DNA from: UBA2589 sp038120095
Lineage (GTDB): Bacteria; Gemmatimonadota; Gemmatimonadetes; Longimicrobiales; Gaopeijiaceae
Direction of reading: 5' to 3'
DNA: 64,000 nt
Assembly: GCA_038120095.1 (NCBI GenBank)
Contig: JAYOKZ010000016.1
Coordinates: forward strand, 1-64,000
Shown in pieces: positions 1 through 9,248 of this stretch. The translations under genes were made by a program, and so were the position numbers. A model generated the notes under the pieces. It searched no databases and was not told where the DNA came from. It saw nothing but the letters and a program-made list of their open reading frames with translations. The stretch's first letter is position 1. Every line of letters begins with the position of its first letter.

Positions 1-607
1 GCTCGTTCACGACCGCTCGATTGTACACCGGCTCGGGCCAGCCCGGTGCAATCTCGATCGCCGCCGAAAAAGACGCTTCGGCGTCCAGAAAGAGGCTGTC
101 GTCAGCCTGAAGCAGTCCGTTGGAGAACGCCTCGCGGGCGGCTCCGGGGATGCGGTTCCGCAAGGCGTCGGACAGGCCCGTCAGACGCTCGCGAGCGTCG
201 ACCACGCCCAGAGCCTCGACGTCGAGATCCAGAGCGCGGCAATACTCGGCCATTGCCGGCTCGGGACGATCGAGGTCCTCGAGTACGCGCGCATGTCGGT
301 AGGCAAGATCAGCCGAGGACGGGTCGAGTCGGACAGCTTCCTGCAGAAGCGTCTGGACCTGGCTCATCTCACCGAGGACCATGGCCTGGTTCGCGTCGGA
401 CGCGAGCTGCCCTGCCCGCGCCCGCTCATCGGGCGAGGGTGGCGCAGGGAGCGCCGGGGCGACGCACTCGTACGGCCCGGATCCGGGGTACACGCGAATG
501 AGTTCGAGCTCCTGGCCGACGAGAGACTGCACGCCGCCTGCGAGGGCTACCGCGAATACGTCCAGAATCCAGGCGGTGCGCGATATTCGGGCGAGCCTGG
601 AGGCCAT
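1..607 (-). CDS. secreted TPR-repeat protein, C-terminus beyond the left edge
   Basis: An open minus-strand frame reads 202 codons without a stop from an ATG at 607 to the left edge. The N-terminus has a signal-peptide pattern: basic MASRLARISR, then a hydrophobic stretch to about residue 28, followed by SLVGQ-E. After a Pro-rich linker, helical repeats look like TPRs, with motifs such as LLQEAVRLDPSSADLAYRHA and ASFSAAIEIAPGWPEPVYNR. TPR proteins usually scaffold protein-protein contacts; no partner or enzymatic function can be read here. An in-frame GTG further upstream (near 650) is possible, but the ATG fits the signal peptide better. Divergent from lspA. Confidence 0.75.
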   Translation of the reverse strand, partial: MASRLARISRTAWILDVFAVALAGGVQSLVGQELELIRVYPGSGPYECVAPALPAPPSPDERARAGQLASDANQAMVLGEMSQVQTLLQEAVRLDPSSADLAYRHARVLEDLDRPEPAMAEYCRALDLDVEALGVVDARERLTGLSDALRNRIPGAAREAFSNGLLQADDSLFLDAEASFSAAIEIAPGWPEPVYNRAVVNE

Positions 608-923
608 GATCCTGAAGGTGAAAAAGCCCGAAACCGCGCCCTGCTGAGGCACGATTCCGGGTTAGGCAAGTCGGTAAAGCTTGGGGGCTTGAAAAGGGGT
701 GTCAAGCGTGGAAGCGGCTGGGAAATCTCTGTCACCAATTCGTGACTCTCGCCGACGTGGAGCAGGCGGAAACATTTGACTTTCGGAGCTGGAACCGGGA
801 CGAAGTCAGGAGGGTTGGTTACATTTCCTCATTCGCGAATCAATCTCTCAAATTCGAGCTCAGTCAGATCCGCAGGCAGCCTGCCACCAGATCCGAGTTT
901 CGGCTTCCGCCTCCCGTTACGTC
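608..923. other. 316-base divergent intergenic region, no gene recognised
   Basis: This stretch lies between the divergent TPR gene and lspA. Short open frames cross it, but none has a convincing ribosome binding site or protein-like composition. A TTGACT at about 776-781 resembles a -35 box, but I see no matching -10 at a suitable distance. It presumably carries promoters for both flanking genes; I cannot place them. Confidence 0.5.
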
Positions 924-1535
924 GTGAGACCCAAGCTTCTCATTTTCGGTGTGTCCTTCCCGCTCATCATGGCGTTGGACGTCGTCACGAAACGGTGGGC
1001 CCTCTCCGAACTTCGAAGCATCGATCATGGCCACGAGCTGCTGGGAGGTCTCGTTCCTCTGACGCTCGCGTTCAACAAGGGAGCAGCCTTCGGGATGCGG
1101 GTCACTGAGGACTCGAGATGGTTCTTTATCCCCGTCACCATCCTTGCGCTCATTCTGCTGACGGTCCTGTTCGTTCAGGCGGAGAGACGGGACTTTCTCA
1201 GGATCAGCGCCATCTCACTCGTCGTTTCCGGCGCTGTCGGGAACCTCTATGACCGCGTCCGGTGGGATCGAGGGGTCGTCGACTTTCTGGGCCCTGTCGA
1301 CCTGGGCTTCTGGGATTTCCCGATTTTCAATGTGGCCGACATGGCGATCACCTGTGGCGCGGTGCTCCTCGCCATTTCGTTCTGGATCGAGGAGCAGCAG
1401 GAACGTGCCCGAGAGGCGGGGGCCTCGTCGGACGGATCAGGGATGGGATCCGACGGCTCTTCGAGCCAGCTCGAAGGCGGGGAGGGCGCCACGCGCACGG
1501 CATCCGTCACAGACGCTTCTGCGCCGGATGCCTGA
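924..1535 (+). CDS. lspA: lipoprotein signal peptidase II
   Basis: Inner-membrane aspartyl peptidase that cleaves prolipoprotein signal peptides before the lipid-modified Cys. The 203-residue protein shows the family landmarks: FNKGAAFG at about 50-57, GNLYDR at 106-111, RGVVDF with catalytic Asp120, and FNVADM with catalytic Asp139. Four membrane segments are visible. The start is a GTG. The hydrophilic tail after about residue 157, rich in Ser, Gly and Glu, makes the protein longer than the usual 160-170 residues. It ends 15 bases from the convergent CBS-domain gene. Many predicted lipoproteins in this window would be its substrates. Confidence 0.95.
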   Translation: MRPKLLIFGVSFPLIMALDVVTKRWALSELRSIDHGHELLGGLVPLTLAFNKGAAFGMRVTEDSRWFFIPVTILALILLTVLFVQAERRDFLRISAISLVVSGAVGNLYDRVRWDRGVVDFLGPVDLGFWDFPIFNVADMAITCGAVLLAISFWIEEQQERAREAGASSDGSGMGSDGSSSQLEGGEGATRTASVTDASAPDA

Positions 1536-1550
1536 CACTCGAGCGGTTCG

Positions 1551-2786
1551 CTATTCCTGGGAACCCCTCGAGAACAGCAGGTAGTCGATTCGCCGACCGC
1601 TCATCTGCGTGACCCGAAGTCGACCCGACTCGACATCGACTTCGTCACCGACGACGGGGATCCGATCGAGACGTCCGAGGACGAACCCGCCGATGGTGTC
1701 GTACCCTTCTTCCTCATCTTCGGTGGGCTCGAACGAAAGGCGCTGCGACGCGTCTCGGAGCGATGTCCCTCCCCAGATCCGTACCCGCCCACCGCTGAGC
1801 GGCTGGAAGGCCCGGGGCTCGTCACCCTCGTGCTCATCCTGGATTTCCCCGATGATTTCCTCGATCAGGTCTTCAAGCGTGACGAGTCCTGCTGTTCCTC
1901 CGAATTCATCGACCACAATGGCCATCTTGGTCAGCTGGGAACGCATTTCCGGAAGGAGGTTCTCGACACGTTTCGTCGAGGGAGCGAAGGGCAGGGGCCG
2001 GATCAGCGGAGCGAGCTCCGTCTCTCCGTTCCGGGCCGCCCTCCACACATCTCGACCGATGACGACTCCCTGAATCGAGTCCAGATTGTCCTCGAAGACC
2101 GGGAGCCTGAGGTGACCGGTGTCGAGCATGGTCTGCTGGACCTCTTCGAGCGTTGCGGTGCTGGGAATCCCGACCATGTCTGTCCTCGGCGTCATGACCT
2201 CACCGATGGACACCTCGTCCAGGTTGATCACGTTGCTCACGACCGAGAATTCGTCTTCGTCCAGCGTCCCTTCGCGCCGTCCGATTTCTGCGAGCACCTC
2301 GATCTCGGCCCGGCTGACGGTGGGTTGACCTCCCGAAGGTGAGATGGCCTTCGATAGCCAGGCGAGTGGTATGAGTACCGGCTTCATCCCGACGATCAGG
2401 ATCTGCAGCGTGCGTGCCGTGCCGGGTGCCAACGCTTTCCAGTAGGTGGCGCCGATCGTCTTGGGGATGATCTCGGTCCCGAGCAGGACAAGCAGGGTCA
2501 GTACGCCGGAAAAGACACCCACCCATGCGTCACCGAAGACGTGAGCAGCTTGAGCGCCGCCCATGGCCGCTCCGATCGTATGCGCGATCGTATTCAACGT
2601 AAGGATCGCCGCGATCGGCTCCTCGACGTTCTGCCGGGCTCGCTCGAGCCACTCGCCGGCCCACTCGCCCCGACTCTTGAGCAGGGCGACATGCGAGTGG
2701 GAGATGGAGAGGAAGACTGCCTCGAGGATCGAGCACAGAAACGAGATCGACAGCGCGACGAGGACAATCGCAACAAGTGTGACCAT
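1551..2786 (-). CDS. CNNM/CorC (HlyC) family membrane protein with CBS domains
   Basis: The 411-residue protein begins with a DUF21/CNNM transmembrane domain (about 1-140, several hydrophobic helices). Tandem CBS domains follow (about 195-320, with GEVMTPRTDMVGI and a TAGLVTLEDLIEEIIGEI segment). A C-terminal CorC_HlyC transporter-associated domain occupies about 335-405 (GYDTIGGFVLGRLDRIPVVG). Proteins of this family are linked to Mg2+/Co2+ efflux or homeostasis; the substrate here is inferred from the family only. It is often labelled hemolysin, which is misleading. Convergent with lspA and divergent from the propeller lipoprotein gene. Confidence 0.9.
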   Translation of the reverse strand: MVTLVAIVLVALSISFLCSILEAVFLSISHSHVALLKSRGEWAGEWLERARQNVEEPIAAILTLNTIAHTIGAAMGGAQAAHVFGDAWVGVFSGVLTLLVLLGTEIIPKTIGATYWKALAPGTARTLQILIVGMKPVLIPLAWLSKAISPSGGQPTVSRAEIEVLAEIGRREGTLDEDEFSVVSNVINLDEVSIGEVMTPRTDMVGIPSTATLEEVQQTMLDTGHLRLPVFEDNLDSIQGVVIGRDVWRAARNGETELAPLIRPLPFAPSTKRVENLLPEMRSQLTKMAIVVDEFGGTAGLVTLEDLIEEIIGEIQDEHEGDEPRAFQPLSGGRVRIWGGTSLRDASQRLSFEPTEDEEEGYDTIGGFVLGRLDRIPVVGDEVDVESGRLRVTQMSGRRIDYLLFSRGSQE

Positions 2787-2964
2787 AGGGATGGAAGATA
2801 ACGGGGTCCGTGCCGCTCAGGCGAGCGATGGGACCCTTGATCCGGCGATGGCCCAGAGGCCTATTATCGTTCTCCGGGCACAGACCGGTACCCGAGTGGG
2901 TCTGAACGCCGGGTGTGCCCATCGTGTCGTGGCAACGTCTGATTCTGTCGAGTTCGCACCGTCG

Positions 2965-4167
2965 ATGAACCTCCGCTTCGCGCCTCTTGTCCTGACGATC
3001 GCCGTGCTTGCCGCATGTGCGGGACGCTCCGTCCGTACGCCCTCGAATGCATCCGAGGGTGTCCGCGGATCGGCGGCGGAAATGACGTATTATGTCTATG
3101 TGGGGGCAGAGTCAGCCGACCTCATCCACCGCGTTAAACTCGACGCCGATGGGGTCTCCGTGGACCAGACCACCCCGGTAGGTGAGATGGCCATGGAGAA
3201 TGAGGGGCCACACGGGCTGAATGTCTCCCCGGACGGCGAGTTCCTCTACATGACGACTGCGCATGGGGTGCCGGACGGAAAGCTCTGGAAGTTCGCTGCC
3301 GGCCCGGATACGCTCGTCTCCCGGCCGATCCTGCTGGGGAATTTTCCGGCTACGCTCGACCTCACGCCGGACGGTCTGTACGCCTTCATTGCGAACTTCA
3401 ATCTGCACGGCGAGCACGTACCGTCGACGGTCTCGGTCGTCTACACGCCGGACATGGTGGAGGTGGAACAGATTCCGACCTGCACGATGCCGCATGGCCT
3501 TCGCATGGCTCCGGACGGCCTGTTCGCGTACTCGCTCTGCATGATGGACGATCAGCTGGTCGAGATCGATACCCGGTCCTTCGAGGTGTCTCGACGCTTC
3601 TCCGTGGCGACCGGGTCCGAAGCGCCTCTCACCGATTACGAGACGCCGGAGGTGATGACGGGCCCCAACGGAATGGTTCGGGGGAGCTCGATGGCCATGG
3701 CCCCGATGGACATGAAAGATCCGAGCTGTTCACCGACGTGGGTCCAGCCTGCGCCGGACGACCGAACCCTGTACGTGGCGTGTAACAAGTCGGACGAGAT
3801 CCTCGTCGTCGACCGGGAAACGTGGTCACTCGTGCACCGGTTCCCGTCCGGTCGGGCCCCGTACAATCTCGGGATATCCGCTGACGGGACCGTGCTCGTC
3901 GCCTCGCTCAAGGGCTCGGGGCAGGTACAGTTCTTCGATGCCCGAACCGGAGAGAGCCGGGCAATCGTACCGTCGACGACGACGGTCACGCACGGAGTCG
4001 CCATGAGTCCGGACTCCCGGTATGCGTTCGTCAGCGTCGAGGGGAAGGGTGCGGAGCCCGGTAAGGTGGACGTGTACGATCTCGAACGTTTCGTACTGGT
4101 GGGCTCGGTTGGCGTGGGTCAGCAGGCAGGCGGCATCATCTTCTGGCGCATGGAGCCCGTCGACTGA
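2965..4167 (+). CDS. YVTN-type beta-propeller lipoprotein
   Basis: A 400-residue secreted protein. The ATG at 2965 gives a clean lipoprotein signal with lipobox LAAC (Cys18); the same frame stays open far upstream but that extension overlaps the divergent CBS gene. The body has repeated blades of the type HGLNVSPDGEFLYMT, LDLTPDGLYAFIA, HGLRMAPDGLFAYS and YNLGISADGTVLVA, typical of YVTN/lactonase-like seven-bladed propellers. A Met-rich patch (SSMAMAPMDMKD) sits near the middle and could bind metal, but that is speculation. Such proteins are often surface binding or scaffold modules; no enzymatic activity can be assigned. Confidence 0.85.
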   Translation: MNLRFAPLVLTIAVLAACAGRSVRTPSNASEGVRGSAAEMTYYVYVGAESADLIHRVKLDADGVSVDQTTPVGEMAMENEGPHGLNVSPDGEFLYMTTAHGVPDGKLWKFAAGPDTLVSRPILLGNFPATLDLTPDGLYAFIANFNLHGEHVPSTVSVVYTPDMVEVEQIPTCTMPHGLRMAPDGLFAYSLCMMDDQLVEIDTRSFEVSRRFSVATGSEAPLTDYETPEVMTGPNGMVRGSSMAMAPMDMKDPSCSPTWVQPAPDDRTLYVACNKSDEILVVDRETWSLVHRFPSGRAPYNLGISADGTVLVASLKGSGQVQFFDARTGESRAIVPSTTTVTHGVAMSPDSRYAFVSVEGKGAEPGKVDVYDLERFVLVGSVGVGQQAGGIIFWRMEPVD

Positions 4168-4281
4168 GATCCGAACCGCCGGGCGACCGGACGATGGGTA
4201 CACACCCTTGACGCCGTCGCCCCACGCGGACGTGGGCGTCTTCCTGCGCGTGATCTGCATCACGATGGCGGCCGCGCCCGT

Positions 4282-6342
4282 CTAGGAAATCGGGCGTCCC
4301 CTCGGCAGGACCCTGGCGGCCCAGAGCCCCGAGTTCATGTCGCTGAAGAAGACATGTCCCTTGTGCGGCTGTCCTCCCCACACACTGACCTGATTGGGCA
4401 GAAAGCCCCCCGGGTCCTGGGGCTTGTAGACCGCGATTTCCCGGCCTTGCGCCATGAGATCGCCCATGAGTTCACCGGACACGTCCACGACCCGTAAACC
4501 GCCCTTGTAATAGGCTTGGTAGAGAACGTCTTCCTCGACCCAAAGGTTGTGCGCCCCCGCCTCGGGGACCTCGTAACGAGCGACGTCACGCGGGTTTTCG
4601 GGATCGGTGAAGTCGATGATGTGCAGGTAGCCACTCATGCGCCCCTGCACGCCGCCCTGGCCGGTCACAGGGTCGTACGGCTGATTGTCCGAGCCCTCGC
4701 CGGCCCACGCCGCTCCTCGACCTCCGCCGATTTCATCACCGAGGAAGAGATAGAACTTTCCGGTGGATTCCTGAGCGTACGGGAAGGCAGCGTGCGTCGC
4801 GCCGACGGGGTAGGGCACGGCCGTTACGAAGGCTGGATCCTCGATCGATCCCCCCCAGCGCCCGTTGCCGACGTCCACGACCACGACGCCGGTCTGCCAC
4901 TCCGACGAATATGCGATGCCGTCGTGCACCCATACGTCGTGAACGCGGCTGTCCGGGTGATTGTACTCGCTGACGAACCTCGGCTCGTACACGTCTCGCA
5001 CGTCGATGATCACGTACTTGTCACCCGCTGCGAGGGCGAAGAGGTAGTCATCGGTCGCGAACATGTTGTGCACGCCACCGGTGACCCCGTTGGAGTCGAA
5101 CGTGGAGGCGATCACCGGGTTGGCCGGATCGGCCATGTCGAGAAGGACGACACCGTTTCGACGGTCGGACGCCCCCTCCCGGGAAAGCGCGGCATATCGT
5201 CCGTTCGGCGAAACCTTCACATCGTTCACCGTGCGGGCGTCGACCTGAATCGAGTCGACTTTCGCGATGTTGGCGGGATCTGTGACATCCCAGAAGAAGG
5301 CCCAGCCATTCGCGGCCCATGTGCCGGTGATCGCGTAATCGCGACCATCGACCCCCTCGAACACCCAGAGATCGGAGGTGTGTGACGTCGTGACGGCGCC
5401 TCGACCCTGAAGCTCGATCTCCTGAACGGCGTCCCGGCCACGCACGAGAACCGTCGCCCGCGCTGACAGCGGGCCTGACATCGCGAGGACCGTGTATCGC
5501 CCGGGGACCTCGGCGACGAACGTTCCCGCTTCGATGGTGGCGGACGCACCCGCGGCCCGTATCGAATCATCGGGCACGAAGGTGTACGCCCACGTGATCG
5601 GGAGGTCCTCGATGGATTGCCCCGCCGCCGAGCCGAGCGCACGGAAGTGGAGCACATCCCCGGTGCGGGCCGTTTCCACGTTCCCCTCGAGGATCAGCTC
5701 GTCCGCTGGATATGGCTCGACCGAGTATGACCTCGTGGCGGAACCAGCCTGGAACGTCGCGGTCAGGGTGACGGGGCCTGCGCTGTGGGCCGTGAGCGTT
5801 CCCCACCGATCGACGCTCGCCACTTCAGGCGCGGAGCTTGCCCATGAAATCTCGGGGCCGGGCCGTCGTGAGCCGTCCGCGTGATACGCGTCCGCGCTGT
5901 GGGTCACCGTCGTGCCCACGAAGATCCTGTTGGACGCGGCGTGCACGGACAGCCGGGCGATGGGGGGCCAGGCCACCGTCACCGGAATCGTCAGGGGTTC
6001 GACGGTGGCGGAGGAACCCGACTCCAACGCTGCTGTCGCGACGATCTGGAACGAGCCGGCCTGCAGGCCCTGGACACGGCCGTCCCTGACCCGGACGGCA
6101 CTGCGGGGTGCAGCGAAGCGAACTGCCAGATCGATGACCTGCCCGGACGCATCCACGACCCGTACGGAAAGTGGGGTGGATCGGCCGACCGGGACCTCCA
6201 CGACGGCAGGTTCCGCCACGAGGCGAAGCGCACCCGTCTGGGCCGCTGCGTCAGCGGTTCCCAGCAGGCCCCCCAGCAGGAGTGCGGTCCGGGGCCCGCT
6301 CAAGAGGTTCAACAGACGATTCGCACGCATGTGTCTATACAT
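4282..6342 (-). CDS. secreted protein with Ig-like (Big_2) domains and LVIVD propeller
   Basis: A 686-residue exported protein. It has an N-terminal signal peptide (hydrophobic core about 18-33, ending DAAAQ). Ig-like blades of the Big_2 type span about 40-300, with segments such as ISWASSAPEVASVDRWGTLT. From about 310 the repeats match LVIVD propeller blades (WDVTDPANIAKVDSI, LLDMADPANPVIAS, IIDFTDPENPRDVARY). The combination suggests a cell-surface adhesion or display protein. An alternative ATG four codons downstream is equally possible; a GGTGAG before the upstream ATG favours 6342. Divergent from the M14 peptidase gene. Confidence 0.8.
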   Translation of the reverse strand: MYRHMRANRLLNLLSGPRTALLLGGLLGTADAAAQTGALRLVAEPAVVEVPVGRSTPLSVRVVDASGQVIDLAVRFAAPRSAVRVRDGRVQGLQAGSFQIVATAALESGSSATVEPLTIPVTVAWPPIARLSVHAASNRIFVGTTVTHSADAYHADGSRRPGPEISWASSAPEVASVDRWGTLTAHSAGPVTLTATFQAGSATRSYSVEPYPADELILEGNVETARTGDVLHFRALGSAAGQSIEDLPITWAYTFVPDDSIRAAGASATIEAGTFVAEVPGRYTVLAMSGPLSARATVLVRGRDAVQEIELQGRGAVTTSHTSDLWVFEGVDGRDYAITGTWAANGWAFFWDVTDPANIAKVDSIQVDARTVNDVKVSPNGRYAALSREGASDRRNGVVLLDMADPANPVIASTFDSNGVTGGVHNMFATDDYLFALAAGDKYVIIDVRDVYEPRFVSEYNHPDSRVHDVWVHDGIAYSSEWQTGVVVVDVGNGRWGGSIEDPAFVTAVPYPVGATHAAFPYAQESTGKFYLFLGDEIGGGRGAAWAGEGSDNQPYDPVTGQGGVQGRMSGYLHIIDFTDPENPRDVARYEVPEAGAHNLWVEEDVLYQAYYKGGLRVVDVSGELMGDLMAQGREIAVYKPQDPGGFLPNQVSVWGGQPHKGHVFFSDMNSGLWAARVLPRGRPIS

Positions 6343-6460
6343 TGGTAACGCTCACCGTGGACAGGCTGCCGACGTCGATCGAAGAACGTCGCCGGCCCGT
6401 GTGCACCGTAGCAAGGTGCGGGCGCACTGTCCGTGCCGACGTTCAAGGGAAACCCGTCGA

Positions 6461-9178
6461 ATGCAGAAACTCGCCATGCGCTGCTCGGTCGTTCTTGTCA
6501 CCCTGGCTGTCGCGTCGCCGCTGTCCGCCCAGCGTCGTGTCACGACTCCTGAGACGTTTTTCGGCCACGAAGTGGGCGCCGACTACGTCCTCTTCAATTA
6601 CGAGCGGATGCATGAGTACGTCATCCGGCTCACGAACGAGTCGGACCGAATGGTGCTCGACACGATCGGGTACACCGAGGAGGGGAGACCGCAATTTCAG
6701 GCGATCATCACGTCGCCCGAAAACCTCGAGAACCTGGATCACTTCCGGGAGATCAGTCGACGTCTTGCGAAATCCGAGGGGGTCACACGCGATGAGGCCC
6801 GAGCGCTCGCGAACGACGGCAAGGCCATTATCTGGATCGACGGAGGTCTCCACGCGACGGAGGTTCTCGGCGCTGCCCAGCTGACCGAGATGATCTACCG
6901 CCTCAACGAGTACACGGATGCGGAAACGGAACGGATCCTCGACGACGTCATCATCCTGGCCACCCACGCCAACCCGGACGGCATGACCCTGGTTTCCGAT
7001 TGGTACATGAGGCTGGACGACCCGATGGCGCGTTCGACGTCGGGCATCCCGGTGCTTTACAACAAATACGCGGGTCACGACAACAACCGGGACTTCTACA
7101 TGGCTGCGCTCGCCGAAACGCAGAACATGAACCGGTCGATGTACCGGGAGTGGTTTCCTCAGATCGTGTACAACCACCATCAGACCGGTCCCCAGGGGAC
7201 CGTGATGTTCGCCCCTCCATTCCGGGATCCGCCGAACCACTACCTCGACCCGCTCATCATTACGTCGCTGGACAGGGTGGGGTCGGCGATGCATCAGCGC
7301 TTCGTGCTGGAGGGCAAGGGTGGCACGACCATGCGCTCCGGAGCTTCGTACTCGACGTGGTGGAACGGCGGGCTACGAACCACGCCCTACTTCAAGAACA
7401 TGATCGGCCTGCTCACGGAGACGATCGGGAACCCGACGCCCGTCGAGATCCCGTTCCTTCCCCGTCGCCAGATTTCGGGAGGTGACCTGCCCCTCCCGGT
7501 GGAGCCCGGGCCGTGGCATTTCCGCCAGTCGATCGAGTACTCTCAGACCGCCAATTGGGCGGTTCTGGACTACGCCTCGCGGAACGCCGATCACCTGCTC
7601 TTCAACATCTGGCAGATGGGGCAGAACTCGATCGCACGGGGCAGCACCGACTCGTGGACCACGCTGCCTTTCGAGATCGATGCGGCCGCCGAGGCAATGG
7701 ATCGCGGTACTCGGGATGATTGGGAGCGTATCCTCCGAGATCCGGCCGACCGGGATCCTCGGGGCTTCATCATCTCGCGGGATCAGCGTGATTTCCCGAC
7801 GGCGACCAAATTCGTCAACACGCTGCTGTACAATGGTGTGGACGTACACCGTGCGACCCGTGACTTCATGGTTGGAGGCACCGGTTATCCTGCGGGTTCC
7901 TACGTTGTAAAGGCTGCACAGGCGTTCCGTCCGCACGTGCTCGACATGTTCGAGAAGCAGCAGCATCCGAACGATTTTGCCTATCCGGGCGCGCCTCCCA
8001 CGGCACCGTACGACAATACGGGGTGGACGCTTGCCTGGCAGATGGGCGTCGACTTCGACCGCATCATGGAGGGCTTCGATGGACCGTTCGAAGTCATCGA
8101 CGACATCATCGAAACACCACCGTCGGGCGTGGTGGCCAACGCAGACGGAGCGCGCGGGTTCGTCGTCGATCACATCAACGATGCGTTCGTCGCCGTGAAC
8201 CGCGCGTTGGCTGCGGGGGATGACGTCTGGTGGTACACGGAAGAGGTTTCGGTCGGTGGGCAGACGTTCGAGGCAGGGGCCTTCTATCTGGAGACGGATC
8301 GCGACCGAATCCAGCGACTTGCGGAGGAGAAGGGCCTGAACTTCGTCGGCACCCGTGAGAGGCCGGAAGGCCCGGCCATGCAACTCGATCGGGTGAAAAT
8401 CGGTCTCTGGGACCAGTACGGCGGGTCGATGCCATCGGGCTGGACGCGCATGATCCTCGAGGACTTCGAATTCGACTTCGACGTTCTGTTTCCGCCGGAC
8501 TTCGACGACGGTGATCTCTCGGAGTACGACGTCCTGCTCTTCGATGATGGTGCGATTCCGGCAGTCGAGAGTTCCGGCGGGCGAGGGGGTTATCCGGGAG
8601 GTCGAGGGCCGGACCCGTCTACCGTACCGGAGGAGTATCGCCGTCGAATGGGAAGCATGTCGACGAACACGTCGATACCGCGGATCCTCGAGTTCGTCCG
8701 GCAGGGCGGTGCGGCGATCGCGATCGGGTCATCGGCCAACCTCGCGTATCACGCCGGCCTGCCCGTGGAGAACCATCTGGTCGAGGAGGGGCGCCCGCTT
8801 CCCCGCGAACAGTACTTCACGCCGGGTTCGGTGCTCGACATGAAAGTGGAGCACGAGAGTCCGCTCACGCACGGTTTCGGTCCCCGCACCGACGTGCTCT
8901 TCAGTCACTCGCCGACGTTTACGCTCTCGGCTGATGCGCAGCGCCGCGGTGTCCGAAGGATCGGGTGGTATGACTCCGCTCAGCCTCTTCGAAGCGGGTG
9001 GGCGTGGGGAGAGCGGTACCTGCAGGATGGAGTCGGCGCCTTCGAAGCGGACTACGGCCAGGGCAAGATGTTCATCTTCGGCCCGAAGATCACGTTTCGC
9101 GCACAGTCGCACGGCACCTTCGGGTTCCTGTTCAACGGCATCTACTACGGAGCCACCGGGCAGCGGCCTGTTTCCTGA
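6461..9178 (+). CDS. secreted M14-family zinc carboxypeptidase
   Basis: The ATG at 6461 has AAGGGA ten bases upstream and gives a signal peptide (VLVTLAVASPLSAQ). The 905-residue protein carries M14 landmarks: HATE (H131, E134) as the first zinc ligands, HANPDG at 169-174, NNRDFY with a conserved Arg210, and YNHHQTG around 238-242 for the third His. The C-terminal half (from about 550) holds a further domain with DVLLFDDGAI and a glutamine-amidotransferase-like fold of the kind often fused to M14 peptidases in this lineage. It probably releases C-terminal residues from peptides outside the cytoplasm. The longer open frame upstream overlaps the divergent gene and is not coding. Confidence 0.88.
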   Translation: MQKLAMRCSVVLVTLAVASPLSAQRRVTTPETFFGHEVGADYVLFNYERMHEYVIRLTNESDRMVLDTIGYTEEGRPQFQAIITSPENLENLDHFREISRRLAKSEGVTRDEARALANDGKAIIWIDGGLHATEVLGAAQLTEMIYRLNEYTDAETERILDDVIILATHANPDGMTLVSDWYMRLDDPMARSTSGIPVLYNKYAGHDNNRDFYMAALAETQNMNRSMYREWFPQIVYNHHQTGPQGTVMFAPPFRDPPNHYLDPLIITSLDRVGSAMHQRFVLEGKGGTTMRSGASYSTWWNGGLRTTPYFKNMIGLLTETIGNPTPVEIPFLPRRQISGGDLPLPVEPGPWHFRQSIEYSQTANWAVLDYASRNADHLLFNIWQMGQNSIARGSTDSWTTLPFEIDAAAEAMDRGTRDDWERILRDPADRDPRGFIISRDQRDFPTATKFVNTLLYNGVDVHRATRDFMVGGTGYPAGSYVVKAAQAFRPHVLDMFEKQQHPNDFAYPGAPPTAPYDNTGWTLAWQMGVDFDRIMEGFDGPFEVIDDIIETPPSGVVANADGARGFVVDHINDAFVAVNRALAAGDDVWWYTEEVSVGGQTFEAGAFYLETDRDRIQRLAEEKGLNFVGTRERPEGPAMQLDRVKIGLWDQYGGSMPSGWTRMILEDFEFDFDVLFPPDFDDGDLSEYDVLLFDDGAIPAVESSGGRGGYPGGRGPDPSTVPEEYRRRMGSMSTNTSIPRILEFVRQGGAAIAIGSSANLAYHAGLPVENHLVEEGRPLPREQYFTPGSVLDMKVEHESPLTHGFGPRTDVLFSHSPTFTLSADAQRRGVRRIGWYDSAQPLRSGWAWGERYLQDGVGAFEADYGQGKMFIFGPKITFRAQSHGTFGFLFNGIYYGATGQRPVS

Positions 9179-9180
9179 TC

Positions 9181-9200
9181 CTCGACCCGTAGAGGTCGAG
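9181..9200. terminator. 7-bp hairpin after the M14 peptidase
   Basis: CTCGACC and GGTCGAG form a perfect 7-bp stem around a 6-base loop, directly after the peptidase stop. No T-tract follows. Confidence 0.35.
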
Positions 9201-9217
9201 CTGCAGTAGCCCCCCGG

Positions 9218-9248
9218 GGGCCGATCGCGATCCGGTCGCGGTCGGCCC
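9218..9248. terminator. bidirectional GC-rich hairpin between convergent genes
   Basis: Arms at 9218-9230 and 9236-9248 pair over 13 bp with a single G-U, around a 5-base loop. It lies between the convergent M14 peptidase and SDR genes and touches the SDR stop codon. No U-tract is present, so any terminator role rests on position and stem strength. Confidence 0.55.

Noticed and set aside
742..927. A 61-codon plus-strand frame before lspA
   Set aside because: No convincing ribosome binding site or family resemblance; it overlaps the lspA GTG start.
2563..2964. N-terminal extension of the propeller lipoprotein
   Set aside because: It overlaps the divergent CBS-domain gene and would bury the lipoprotein signal that begins at 2965.
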